Below are positions 37,425 to 46,348 of a DNA stretch of 64,000 nucleotides, in pieces. Location: the NCBI RefSeq assembly GCF_014647655.1, contig NZ_BMPP01000002.1, positions 248,001 to 312,000 of the forward strand, given 5' to 3'. This stretch comes from Deinococcus malanensis. Its GTDB lineage: Bacteria; Deinococcota; Deinococci; Deinococcales; Deinococcaceae. The position numbers and the translations under genes were made by a program. Position 1 is the stretch's first letter, and each line of letters opens with the position of its first letter. Under the pieces are notes generated by a model. It was not told the DNA's origin, made no database searches, and worked only from the letters and a program-made list of their open reading frames with translations.

Positions 37425-39269
37425 ATGGTTGAGGTGTTGTTGCTCGGCAAATCCAGTCTGTATCTGGAGGGGCAGCCGGTCACGCTGCCGACCCGTAAGG
37501 CCTTTGCGCTGGTGGCGTACCTGGCGTTGGAGGGGGCGACCTCCCGCGCCGTGCTGGCCGAGCTGCTGTGGGGCGACACGGACGAGGAGCGTGCTCGTGG
37601 CCACCTGCGGCGCGAACTGCACCGGCTGCGCCAGTCGCCTCTGGGCCAGCTGCTGGTCACGTCCACCGACGCGGTGGCGCTGGACCCGGGTGGCCACACC
37701 TGCGACGTGCCGGCCTTCGAAGCCCACTGCCAGGACGACCAGCACGGCGCCGCCCTGGCCCTGTGGCGGGGAGAATTCCTGGAGGGGTTCGACCTGCGTT
37801 GTGCCGCAGAATTCGAGGCCTGGGTGATCCGGCGGCGCGAGGCACTCACGTCCACCCGGCAGGCCCTGCTGTCGTCGTGCGCCCGGGCCGAGGAGGAAGC
37901 CGGACAGCTCCGCGCTGCCCTGGCCCTTCGCCAGCAACTCCTGCGCGGTGATGAATTGGCCGAGCCCCACCATCAGGAGGTGATGCGCCTGCACGCTCTG
38001 CTGGGCGAGCGTGGAGCAGCGCTGCGGCAGTTCGCGCGGTTGCGGCAGGTGCTGGCCGACGAACTGGCGCTGGAACCACTGCCGAAAACGGTGGCGCTGG
38101 CCCAGGAAATTCTGCGTGGCACGCCCTCCCCCGTGCTTCCCTCGTCCCTTCCTGCGCTGGTGGGCCGCGAACGTGAATGGGCCCAGCTGGAGGTGGCCTG
38201 GGCACAGGGGCAGACGGCTTACCTGTGCGGCGAGCCGGGCATCGGAAAAACGCGGCTGATGCTTGACTTCGTGGCCTCCAAGGGCGCCTCGGTGCCGAAC
38301 AACGGTCGTCCCGGCGATGTTGGGGTGCCGTACGCCTCCATTGCGCGGGGCCTGCGTCGCATGTTCGAGCGGCAACCTGGTCTGATCAGAGAACTGGCGC
38401 CCTGGGCCCGCCGGGAACTGTCGAGGCTGATCCCCAGCCTGTGGGACGAGCCGCTCCCGCCGGTCTCGGCACACGAGGACCGGCTGCGCCTGTTCGAGGC
38501 TGGCATGGCCCTGCTGGCCCTTGGCACCCGTGACCGGGTGGCCCTGACCACCGACGACCTGCATCTGTTTGACCCCCAGAGCTTCGAGTTCGGCAGTTGC
38601 TTTACCGCCGGGCCGCCGGTTCCCCCCTGGCCGCCGCTGCGGGTGCTGGCAACCTTTGAGCGCGGTGAACTGTCCAGTGCCGCGTGGCAGGCCGTGCAGA
38701 TGCAAGTCGACCGGAGGGCGGCGGTCCTGATCGAGGTGCAGCCGCTGTCGCGCGCGGCCCTCGCAGCGCTGCTGCAGGGGCTGGGCCTGCCCGCCGCACA
38801 GGCGGCCGAACTGTGCGCGCCGCTGCACCGCTATACCGGAGGCAATCCGCTGTTTGCCCTGGAAACGGCACGGCATCTGCTGGACCAGGGCCAGCTGATT
38901 CAGGGTTTGCCTGCCCAGCTGCCACCGCCTGGAAAGACCGGGGCCATCCTTCAGCGGCGGCTCGACAACCTGCCGGCGGGCGCCCTGCGGCTGGCACAGG
39001 TGGCGGCGGTGGCGGGCAGTGCCTTCAGTCTGGAACTGGCCGCTCAGGTGCTCAACACCGATGCCCTCGCCCTGACACCCGACCTGCAGACGCTGAGTCA
39101 GGTGGGGCTCTGGCAGGGGGAATATTTTGCCTACGACCTGATCGCGGCGGCTGTGCTGGCCGGGCTGCCGCTGGCCAGTCGCCGCCTTCTGCAGGCACGG
39201 GTTCTCTCGGCGCTTCAGGAGAACACCGTCCGAAGTCCCGCGCAGGTCGAACCACGTCTGATGTCCTGA
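37425..39269 (+). CDS. SARP-type transcriptional regulator with AAA ATPase domain, apparently C-terminally truncated
   Basis: The 614-aa protein begins with a winged-helix DNA-binding domain (VEVLLLGKSSLYLEGQPVTL) and a BTAD helical domain (about 90-235: RRELHRLRQSPLGQLLVTST), the layout of SARP/BTAD regulators. An AAA_16/STAND ATPase follows with Walker A GEPGIGKT and Walker B TTDDLHLFDPQ. The chain ends at about residue 614 in a segment that in family members normally continues into a long TPR region, so the C-terminal sensor part seems missing. The ATG at 37425 has a GGTGGGGG site 7 nt upstream. Confidence 0.85.
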   Translation: MVEVLLLGKSSLYLEGQPVTLPTRKAFALVAYLALEGATSRAVLAELLWGDTDEERARGHLRRELHRLRQSPLGQLLVTSTDAVALDPGGHTCDVPAFEAHCQDDQHGAALALWRGEFLEGFDLRCAAEFEAWVIRRREALTSTRQALLSSCARAEEEAGQLRAALALRQQLLRGDELAEPHHQEVMRLHALLGERGAALRQFARLRQVLADELALEPLPKTVALAQEILRGTPSPVLPSSLPALVGREREWAQLEVAWAQGQTAYLCGEPGIGKTRLMLDFVASKGASVPNNGRPGDVGVPYASIARGLRRMFERQPGLIRELAPWARRELSRLIPSLWDEPLPPVSAHEDRLRLFEAGMALLALGTRDRVALTTDDLHLFDPQSFEFGSCFTAGPPVPPWPPLRVLATFERGELSSAAWQAVQMQVDRRAAVLIEVQPLSRAALAALLQGLGLPAAQAAELCAPLHRYTGGNPLFALETARHLLDQGQLIQGLPAQLPPPGKTGAILQRRLDNLPAGALRLAQVAAVAGSAFSLELAAQVLNTDALALTPDLQTLSQVGLWQGEYFAYDLIAAAVLAGLPLASRRLLQARVLSALQENTVRSPAQVEPRLMS

Positions 39270-39450
39270 GCGGCATTAGAACAAGCCCGGGACACCCGTT
39301 AACCGGGCATACCTGCCGCTCCCGTTACTCAGGTGCCGGGGCGCTGATCCCTATGAGTTACTGCTGGGCAGCGCTTTGCCACGCTGTTGCCACGCCCACA
39401 TTCCTAAGCTGTCCTAAATCCACAGAACTACTTCAAGGAGAGGTGCAAGG

Positions 39451-40155
39451 ATGAAGGTGATTCGGCAAGGCAGGCGCAGGGCAGTTGTGGGTGTGCTGAT
39501 GCTGGGCATGGCCCTGGCTCAGACCCAGTCAGGCTGGAATGTAGTCATCAATGGCCGGCCAGTTTCAGGCCGCGCCATCGTGGTGGGCGGCAAAACCTAC
39601 GTCCCTCTGGACGCCCTGCGCGCCTCGGGCATCACCGCCACCACCACGCCGGGCACGCTGAGCCTGACCCTGCCCGGAGCCGCGCGTCCGGCGACCGTCC
39701 CTCAGGCTCCGGGGGGCACCAATCAGGCCAATGCGGTAGAGGGCTGCGTCGGTGAGCAGCTGTTTAACGGCGTCCTGCGGCTGCGGGTGCAGAAGGTCGA
39801 GGACCTGGGCCGGCAATGGGGCGTGACCATCGAGGTTCGCAACGGCACCAGCAAACGGCTCAGCACCACCGCGGCCACCGGCATCGATATCTACAGCGAG
39901 GAGCTCAGTCTGTCCACCACCGACGGCAACACCCTGACGAATTCCAGTGCCGGGGACGCCTGGTCTCTGGCGATCCGGCAAGCCCTGCCCCCGGGCGGAG
40001 GCTTCGTGGTCCGCAAAGAGTTTGGCAAGCGTGGCGAGGGACAGCCACAGAAACTGGTGTTCATTCTGGACCCGAAAGCCAGAAGCCGTGACACGGCCCT
40101 GCGCTACACCGTCGCAGACCCCAGTTTCCGCGTGCGCCTCGACTGTCAGCGCTAA
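39451..40155 (+). CDS. Exported protein with copper-amine-oxidase-like N-terminal domain
   Basis: The 234-aa protein has a signal peptide (VVGVLMLGMALAQT). A short beta domain of the Cu-amine-oxidase N1 type follows (VVINGRPVSGRAIVVGGKTY then VPLDALRASG), common in cell-wall-associated proteins. The C-terminal region of about 130 residues (VEGCVGEQLFNGVLRLRVQK to the end) is unassigned. A ribosome site (AAGGAGAGG) precedes the ATG. It lies 84 nt upstream of the CDC-like gene on the same strand and may be in the same transcript. Confidence 0.78.
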   Translation: MKVIRQGRRRAVVGVLMLGMALAQTQSGWNVVINGRPVSGRAIVVGGKTYVPLDALRASGITATTTPGTLSLTLPGAARPATVPQAPGGTNQANAVEGCVGEQLFNGVLRLRVQKVEDLGRQWGVTIEVRNGTSKRLSTTAATGIDIYSEELSLSTTDGNTLTNSSAGDAWSLAIRQALPPGGGFVVRKEFGKRGEGQPQKLVFILDPKARSRDTALRYTVADPSFRVRLDCQR

Positions 40156-40239
40156 AGCCAGAGCTGAACATCACCTGCCGCTGCAGGACGCCGCATTCAG
40201 CGTCCTGTGCCGTCACTACTGCATTTCTGGAGGATTCCC

Positions 40240-41937
40240 ATGACCGACCTTTCCCCCCCTGCCCGGTTCCGCGCCGCCTCTGCCCACGCCGGATGGACCC
40301 GGCGAGCGACCTGCCTGCTGGTCATGACCGCTTCTGTGCACTCCTGGGGAGGCGCTCAGGTGCGGCCCCTGCCGGTACAGCCTGTGCAACCGGTACGCCC
40401 TGCGCCAACCATCGTTCAGCCGCTGCGGCCCCTGCCCATTGCGCGGCCCATGACCCTGCGGCAGCTCGATCAGCTGCCCAGGGCAGAACTGATGAACATG
40501 ATCACGCAGGCCCAGATTCAGTTCACACAGATTCCCCGGCGCACTTTCATCATTCCTGTGATCGCATCCCCCATCACCAAAGTTGGCGCGCCGGTCAACG
40601 TGGTCCAGAACACGCCAGGTGGACCCATGGCCTGTTCTGTCCAGCGGTATAGCCTGCGCGCCGCCCCTCCTGAACACGCCATGAAAACACTGGATCAGGA
40701 CAAGCTGTGGGTGGGCTCATTGGTGCGGACCGCCGGCCTGGAACTGGGCAGCATGACCGCCATCAATATTCCCGAGGAACGCCGCCACCCCTACCGAATC
40801 ACCTCAACATTGCCCGTCGTGTCCGGCTCGGCGACCATTCAGCCCCACCAGACGGCCTACAATCTGGCGGTTGCGGGGGTGCGTCAGGGAATGGTCGGAA
40901 ATCCCTTCGGGTCTACCGTCCGTTATGAGCGAACCGAGCAGAGCAGCGCCGAAACCTCTGCCCTCAAGCTGGGCCTCAAGGCCGGTGGCATCGGCTACAG
41001 CGTCAAGGCCGCCGGCAGCTACAGCACGGAGAACCGGCAGAACCGTGTGTCTGCCGTCTTTGTGCAGAACGCGTTTACCATGAATGCTGATCTGGGCGGG
41101 CGCACGGCTGCCGAAGCGTTCCTGAAGAGCCCCACCGCCGAGGATCTCGCCGCCGTGACCGGCCCCAGTGCCTCAGCTGCGTACATCGACTCCATTACCT
41201 ACGGCCGGCTGCTGTTTGTCGAAATGACCAGCAGCTATACCTCGCAGCAGATGAAAGCAGCACTCGACGCCTCGTATTCAGGTGCCAGCGCCAGCGTGCA
41301 GGCCGAAGCAGAGAAAGTGCTGAGCGACAGTCGTTTCAATGTGTACGCCGCAGGCGGCAACGAGCAGGCCATTGTCGATCTGATCCGCACCCAGAAACTG
41401 GCCCAGTACTTCCAGAACACGTCCGACCCGCGCACCCTGGTACCCATCAGCTTCACGGCCCGCAATTTTATGGACGGCACCTACGCCGCGTCCTCCAGCA
41501 CGGGCGAGTTTGCCGAATCGGTGTGCAACCCCAACAGCGTGAAAGCGACTGTCCGGGTCTCGTACCGGTCCATCGAGCCAGAAGACAACCGCTATGACGA
41601 CGTTTACGGAGAAGTCGCGGTGAACGGCACTCAAATCTGGCGTCTCGGGTCAGGCGACCGGGTGGATCTTTACAAGGGACAGACGCTCAACCTGAATGGT
41701 TTAAGCAGCCCTCTGACCCTCAATTACGGGGAGACGCGCACCATGACTCTGGTTGGCCGCCTGATGGACTGGGATATGACTGGAGACGACGTGATCGGCA
41801 TGTGGAATGAGGTCATCGACCTGCGGGCCGTCGCCGAAGAACTCAGATCTACCGATCTGGTCCGCCGTGAGTTCCGCAAACGGGGCTCAGACGACGCCGA
41901 CGGGGTCATGATCGTGGAGTTTATCCGTAACAACTGA
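40240..41937 (+). CDS. Cholesterol-dependent cytolysin-like (CDC/MACPF superfamily) exported protein
   Basis: The 565-aa protein has an N-terminal signal region (about residues 19-40) and a Pro-rich segment. A core of about 280 residues (150-428) follows the thiol-activated cytolysin pattern: SSAETSALKLGLKAGGIGYS (about 235-254), AVFVQNAFTMNADLGG (272-287), YIDSITYGRLLFVEMTSS (315-332), the VYAAGGN turn (368-374) and VPISFTARNFMDGTY (401-415). These match the CDC segments around TMH1, the YxSSVxYGR motif, the GG turn and the PxSYTxxFLxDN motif. The Trp-rich undecapeptide of classical CDCs is absent; instead a distinct beta domain (about 432-565) forms the C-terminus. It may form pores, directed at other cells or the cell's own envelope. 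Family is confident; function is inferred. Confidence 0.85.
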   Translation: MTDLSPPARFRAASAHAGWTRRATCLLVMTASVHSWGGAQVRPLPVQPVQPVRPAPTIVQPLRPLPIARPMTLRQLDQLPRAELMNMITQAQIQFTQIPRRTFIIPVIASPITKVGAPVNVVQNTPGGPMACSVQRYSLRAAPPEHAMKTLDQDKLWVGSLVRTAGLELGSMTAINIPEERRHPYRITSTLPVVSGSATIQPHQTAYNLAVAGVRQGMVGNPFGSTVRYERTEQSSAETSALKLGLKAGGIGYSVKAAGSYSTENRQNRVSAVFVQNAFTMNADLGGRTAAEAFLKSPTAEDLAAVTGPSASAAYIDSITYGRLLFVEMTSSYTSQQMKAALDASYSGASASVQAEAEKVLSDSRFNVYAAGGNEQAIVDLIRTQKLAQYFQNTSDPRTLVPISFTARNFMDGTYAASSSTGEFAESVCNPNSVKATVRVSYRSIEPEDNRYDDVYGEVAVNGTQIWRLGSGDRVDLYKGQTLNLNGLSSPLTLNYGETRTMTLVGRLMDWDMTGDDVIGMWNEVIDLRAVAEELRSTDLVRREFRKRGSDDADGVMIVEFIRNN

Positions 41938-41984
41938 CCTTCAGGCGGGAGGGGCGCGCTGGACGGAGGTCCTGCCGCGCCCCT

Positions 41985-41990
41985 TATTCT
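41985..41990 (+). promoter_or_regulatory. -10 element of gltX, leaderless
   Basis: TATTCT ends 7 nt before the gltX ATG at 41998, identical to the mutS arrangement, so the transcript probably starts at the initiation codon. Confidence 0.6.
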
Positions 41991-41997
41991 GTTCGTT

Positions 41998-43437
41998 ATG
42001 TCTGTCGTGACCCGCATTGCTCCCAGCCCGACCGGTGACCCCCATGTGGGGACCGCTTATATCGGTCTGTTCAACTACACCCTCGCGCGCCAGGGCGGCG
42101 GGAGGTTCATCCTGCGCATCGAGGACACGGATCGCAATCGCTACGTGCCCGACAGCGAGAAACGCATTTTTCAGATGATGCAGTGGCTCGGACTGACCCC
42201 CGACGAGTCCCCGCTGCAGGGCGGAGAGAACGGCCCCTACCGCCAGTCCGAGCGCTTCGACCTGTACGGCGACTACGCCCGTCAGCTGGTGACTTCCGGT
42301 CATGCCTATTACGCCTTCGAGACCCCCGAGGAGCTCTCCGCCCTGCGGGAGGCGGCGCAGGCCCAGGGGCGTGTCATCGCCATTCCCAGCCGCGAGCTGG
42401 ACCCGGCTGAGGCTCAGCGCCGGGTGGAGTCGGGCGAGCCCGCCGTGATCCGGCTCAAGGTGGACCGCGGGGGCGAAACCGTGGTCAATGACCGCCTGCG
42501 CGACCCCATTCATTTCCAGAACCGCGAGATCGACGACAAGGTGCTCCTGAAGGCCGACGGCTTTCCCACCTATCACCTGGCCAACGTGGTGGATGACCGC
42601 TTGATGGGCGTGACCCATGTGGTGCGCGCCGAGGAGTGGATCACCAGCACGCCCATCCACGTGCTGCTGTACCGCGCTTTCGGCTGGCCGGAGCCGGTCT
42701 GGGCGCACATGCCGCTGCTGCGCAACGCAGATAAAAGCAAGATCAGCAAGCGCAAGAACCCCACCAGCGTGGAGTGGTACCAGCAGCAGGGCTTCCTGCC
42801 GGAGGCCATGCTGAACTTCCTGGCGACCATGGGCTGGACCCACCCGGACGGCCTGGAGGTGTTCGATCTGGACGAGTTCGCGCGGGTCTTCCGCCTGGAG
42901 GACGTCACGCTGGGCGGCCCGGTGTTCAGTCTGGACAAGCTGCGCTGGTACAACGGCAAATACCTGCGCGAGGTGCTGGGTGAAGACGAGGTGGCGCGGC
43001 GCCTGCACACCCACCTGTCGGGTCAGAAGGTGGAATTGCCCGGCGTGAGCGGGGTGGAAGACCCCTACTTCCGCGCCGTGGCCCGCCTGATGACGCCACG
43101 CATCGAGGTCTTCTCAGACTTTATGGACAAGACCGCCTACTTCTGGACCGATACCTACCCGGTGGACGAGAAGGCCCAGAAAGCCGTTGAAGGAGGCCGT
43201 GCCCTGCTGCCGGACCTGGCCTCGCGCCTTAAGAACCTGCCCGGCTTCGACGCTGCGAGCATCAAGAGCGCGTTTCAGGCCTATGCCGAAGAGCAGGGCC
43301 TGAAGCTCGGCAAGGTCATGCCGCCGGTACGCGCCGCCGTGGCCGGCACCATGGAAAGCCCCGACCTGCCGGACCTGCTTGAAACGCTGGGCCGTGAGCG
43401 TGTGGTTTCGCGGATCGAACGCGCCGCCCGCAGCTGA
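41998..43437 (+). CDS. gltX: Glutamyl-tRNA synthetase
   Basis: The 479-aa class I synthetase has the HIGH-type motif (APSPTGDPHVGTAYIGLFNY) and the KMSKS-type loop (ADKSKISKRKNP), plus the bacterial GluRS segments RFILRIEDTDRNRY and RAEEWITSTPIHVLLYRAF. A C-terminal anticodon-binding helical domain completes the usual length. It charges tRNA-Glu with glutamate. No ribosome site is present; the -10 box lies 7 nt upstream. Confidence 0.97.
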   Translation: MSVVTRIAPSPTGDPHVGTAYIGLFNYTLARQGGGRFILRIEDTDRNRYVPDSEKRIFQMMQWLGLTPDESPLQGGENGPYRQSERFDLYGDYARQLVTSGHAYYAFETPEELSALREAAQAQGRVIAIPSRELDPAEAQRRVESGEPAVIRLKVDRGGETVVNDRLRDPIHFQNREIDDKVLLKADGFPTYHLANVVDDRLMGVTHVVRAEEWITSTPIHVLLYRAFGWPEPVWAHMPLLRNADKSKISKRKNPTSVEWYQQQGFLPEAMLNFLATMGWTHPDGLEVFDLDEFARVFRLEDVTLGGPVFSLDKLRWYNGKYLREVLGEDEVARRLHTHLSGQKVELPGVSGVEDPYFRAVARLMTPRIEVFSDFMDKTAYFWTDTYPVDEKAQKAVEGGRALLPDLASRLKNLPGFDAASIKSAFQAYAEEQGLKLGKVMPPVRAAVAGTMESPDLPDLLETLGRERVVSRIERAARS

Positions 43438-43506
43438 AACCGCACAGCACCCGCACCGCGCCGGGACGCGTAGAATGCACCAAACGCTCGTTAGGAGGAA
43501 GCACGA

Positions 43507-43926
<420 letters not shown>

Positions 43927-43974
43927 TCCGTTGCCTTCAGCAGAGACAGCCCCCAGCCATAACCGGACATCGGC

Positions 43975-45195
43975 ATGACTGAAACGGCGTCAGCCCGTTC
44001 CCTTGCCCGTTCGGCGGTGGGCCGGCTGTTTCCGCTGTATGGAGCGCAGGCGCTGGCCACCGGCGCAACCACCGTCAGCACCATCCTGGCCAGCGTGATC
44101 ATGAGCGGGCTGGGCCGTGAGGACCTCAGCGGCCTGCCGGCCACGCTGATCAGTGCGGCGGCGGCCCTGTCCGCAGGCCTGTTCGGTGCCCTGATGCTGT
44201 CGCGTGGGCGGCGGTTCGGGCTCACCGCTGCTTTTGCCCTGGGGGTCAGCGGCGCCCTGACCGGTTTTCTGGGGGCGCGTGCCGGGCTGGTGCCGGTGTT
44301 CCTGATGGGCGCCGCACTGATGGGCGCCGCCCAGGGGGGCTACCAGCAGGCACGGTACGCCGCTGCCGAATGTGTGGCCCCCGAGCGGCGGGGGTCGGCC
44401 CTGGGCCTGCTGATGCTGATGAGTGTGGCGGGGTCCCTGCTGATCACGGGTGCCTCTTCGGGGGTCGAGCAGCTGGGAGTGCGGCTGGGCACCAGCGCCG
44501 AGATCGCCGGGTGGCTGGTGGCCGCTGCGCTGCTGGGCGTGGCCGCGGCCCTGATGCGGGCGTGGACCCCACCCGCCAGCCAGGAGCCAGCCGCAGTCAG
44601 AACAGCCCGGCCACCCCTGCGGAAAACCTTCTCCATCGCGGGAGTGCGGAGCGCGGCCCTGGGCCTGGCGACTGCCCAGGGAGTCATGGTGACCCTGATG
44701 AGCCTGACTCCGCTGCGGGCACACCACGCCGGAGTGGACCATGCCGGGGTGGCCGGGCTGATCAGTGCCCACATTGCCGGCATGTTCGGGTTTGGGTGGC
44801 TGACGGGTCCGCTGGTGGACCGCCTGGGCATGCGTTTCGGGTACACGTCGGGCGCTGTGCTGCTGGTCGCGGCCGCCCTCAGTGCGCTGGGCCCCGGCAC
44901 GCCATGGTTGGGGGCCAGCATGTTTCTGCTGGGTCTGGGCTGGAATCTGGTATTCGTCAGCGGCAGTCGCTTCCTCACCCGTTACCCGGCCGCGCAGGGC
45001 GTGACCGACAGCCTGGGGTATGTCGCCTCCGGCACGGGCACGCTGCTGGGCGGTCTGCTGATTGCCCGCGCCGGTTTTCCGGCACTGGCCCTGACCTGCG
45101 CCGCACTGTCTCTGCTGCCACTGCTGAGTGCCTGGCGGGCCGGGAAAAGGTCCACAGGGGTGCCGCCCAGCCCTGAGCCCTCGGGCGCGGTATAG
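43975..45195 (+). CDS. MFS transporter
   Basis: The 406-aa protein has about 12 predicted membrane helices in two six-helix halves separated by a basic cytoplasmic loop (near residues 195-215). The motif between helices 2 and 3 (GALMLSRGRRFGLT) is the characteristic MFS motif A in reduced form. Substrate unknown. It starts 48 nt after the B12-binding subunit gene, and a clear terminator follows it. Confidence 0.88.
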   Translation: MTETASARSLARSAVGRLFPLYGAQALATGATTVSTILASVIMSGLGREDLSGLPATLISAAAALSAGLFGALMLSRGRRFGLTAAFALGVSGALTGFLGARAGLVPVFLMGAALMGAAQGGYQQARYAAAECVAPERRGSALGLLMLMSVAGSLLITGASSGVEQLGVRLGTSAEIAGWLVAAALLGVAAALMRAWTPPASQEPAAVRTARPPLRKTFSIAGVRSAALGLATAQGVMVTLMSLTPLRAHHAGVDHAGVAGLISAHIAGMFGFGWLTGPLVDRLGMRFGYTSGAVLLVAAALSALGPGTPWLGASMFLLGLGWNLVFVSGSRFLTRYPAAQGVTDSLGYVASGTGTLLGGLLIARAGFPALALTCAALSLLPLLSAWRAGKRSTGVPPSPEPSGAV

Positions 45196-45224
45196 ACGGG
45201 CAGGTCTCCCCTGGCCACACAAAA

Positions 45225-45260
45225 CGGCGGACAGCATTTCACGTGTCCGCCGCTTCTTTT
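45225..45260 (+). terminator. Rho-independent terminator after the MFS gene
   Basis: CGGCGGACA (45225-45233) pairs with TGTCCGCCG (45244-45252), 10-nt loop, followed by CTTCTTTT. Confidence 0.85.
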
Positions 45261-45432
45261 GGACTTCCGGCGCCGCAGGCCAAGCGGGGGCCTCGCACGG
45301 GATTTGGACGGTCCTCACGCTTTTGAGCTTTTCAGGATGTACTTGTTGGATGGTAGACAGAGCCGGAAAAGCCACAGCGTCTGCCTCCTCTCAGTCTGCA
45401 CCGACCTTTCCACACCAAGGAGACCTGCACCC

Positions 45433-45771
45433 ATGAGCAACTTCGTCCTGAAAGGCCGCTGGTATGGTGAAATCTACGATGAAAACCGCTGTTTCAAAGG
45501 TAGGGTCGTCGACGGCGGGCATACCGGCCTGAAAAGCGGCGATGAGGTCACCGTGACCTATAAGGTGGATCAGCATACGCTGCGCCATCACACCACCCAG
45601 GCGGGCGGAGGCTACAGCCTGGACGGCATGCCCGACAACAGCTTCATCCTGACCAGCTTCCTCAGACGCGGAGGAGTCACCGGTCATGAGGTGCTTCCCG
45701 ACGAGGATGACCAGGAGTGGGGCGGTGAGATCGTGTCTGCTTCGCCGGCTCCTCAGCAGGACGCCACCTGA
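45433..45771 (+). CDS. Small protein of unknown function
   Basis: The 112-aa soluble protein has no signal peptide. It begins MSNFVLKGRWYGEIYDENRC and is predicted as a beta-rich compact fold with an acidic C-terminus (VLPDEDDQEWGGE). A good ribosome site (AAGGAGA) lies 10 nt before the ATG. No family recognised. It is flanked by a terminator upstream and an apparently empty region downstream. Confidence 0.7.
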   Translation: MSNFVLKGRWYGEIYDENRCFKGRVVDGGHTGLKSGDEVTVTYKVDQHTLRHHTTQAGGGYSLDGMPDNSFILTSFLRRGGVTGHEVLPDEDDQEWGGEIVSASPAPQQDAT

Positions 45772-46348
45772 AATCTGTTCGGGGCCAGAGTGCTTGACCC
45801 TGCCTTCACTGGACGTCACCCATAAGACTCTGGCGACGCGGGAAAGAGTCAGCCCCTGGAAGACGCCGCCCCGGTGCCGCTGACCTGCCGAAGAGGGCCT
45901 GAAACTTCACTCAGGCAGTCGTTTCGGGCAGGGAGCAGAATTCCCGGCATTCCGGGCATAGAGCTTCAGTCTGGGAGGAATCAGCGCCTTCCCCATGCAG
46001 TCACCACCTGGGTGGCTGCTGGTCTGGGGGCAACACCCGTGGTCCGGACACAGTGACCATGTACACTGAACCCACAATCCTGTCATCGTGACGGGTGCCG
46101 GCGACCATACGCCGAACTGGAGGAGTCTGCTTACAGGCTCCTCCTATCTCTTTAGTGCCCGGAGGCTTCAGAAAATCCCATGATTAACACTTCCCCACAA
46201 TGGCCATACCCACACTCAGCCCTGCACCCTGCTGGATCAGCATCCGGGGTTTCGCACCGTATTCACAGCTGGGCCGGCGCCCACCGTGATCGGCGCACCA
46301 ACGACCGTGCACATCGTGTTCAGGTGTCTTTTGTCTCCCGGATAAGCC
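45772..46348. other. Intergenic leader region of the antiporter operon with hairpins
   Basis: No gene is evident in these 577 bp. Between about 46080 and 46150 there is a run of small hairpins (GTCA/TGAC, then GGCG/CGCC), ending in GGAGGAG (46119-46125) with CTCCTCC (46138-46144), which is followed by TATCTCTTT. This could be a small RNA with its terminator or a leader attenuator. I compared it with fluoride riboswitches and could not make it fit. Confidence 0.4.

Noticed and set aside
46058..46150. Fluoride (crcB) riboswitch before the antiporter operon
   Set aside because: The stem GGCG/CGCC followed by AAC-like sequence resembled it, but the GAUG segment and the CUGAUG..CUCCUAC end are missing.
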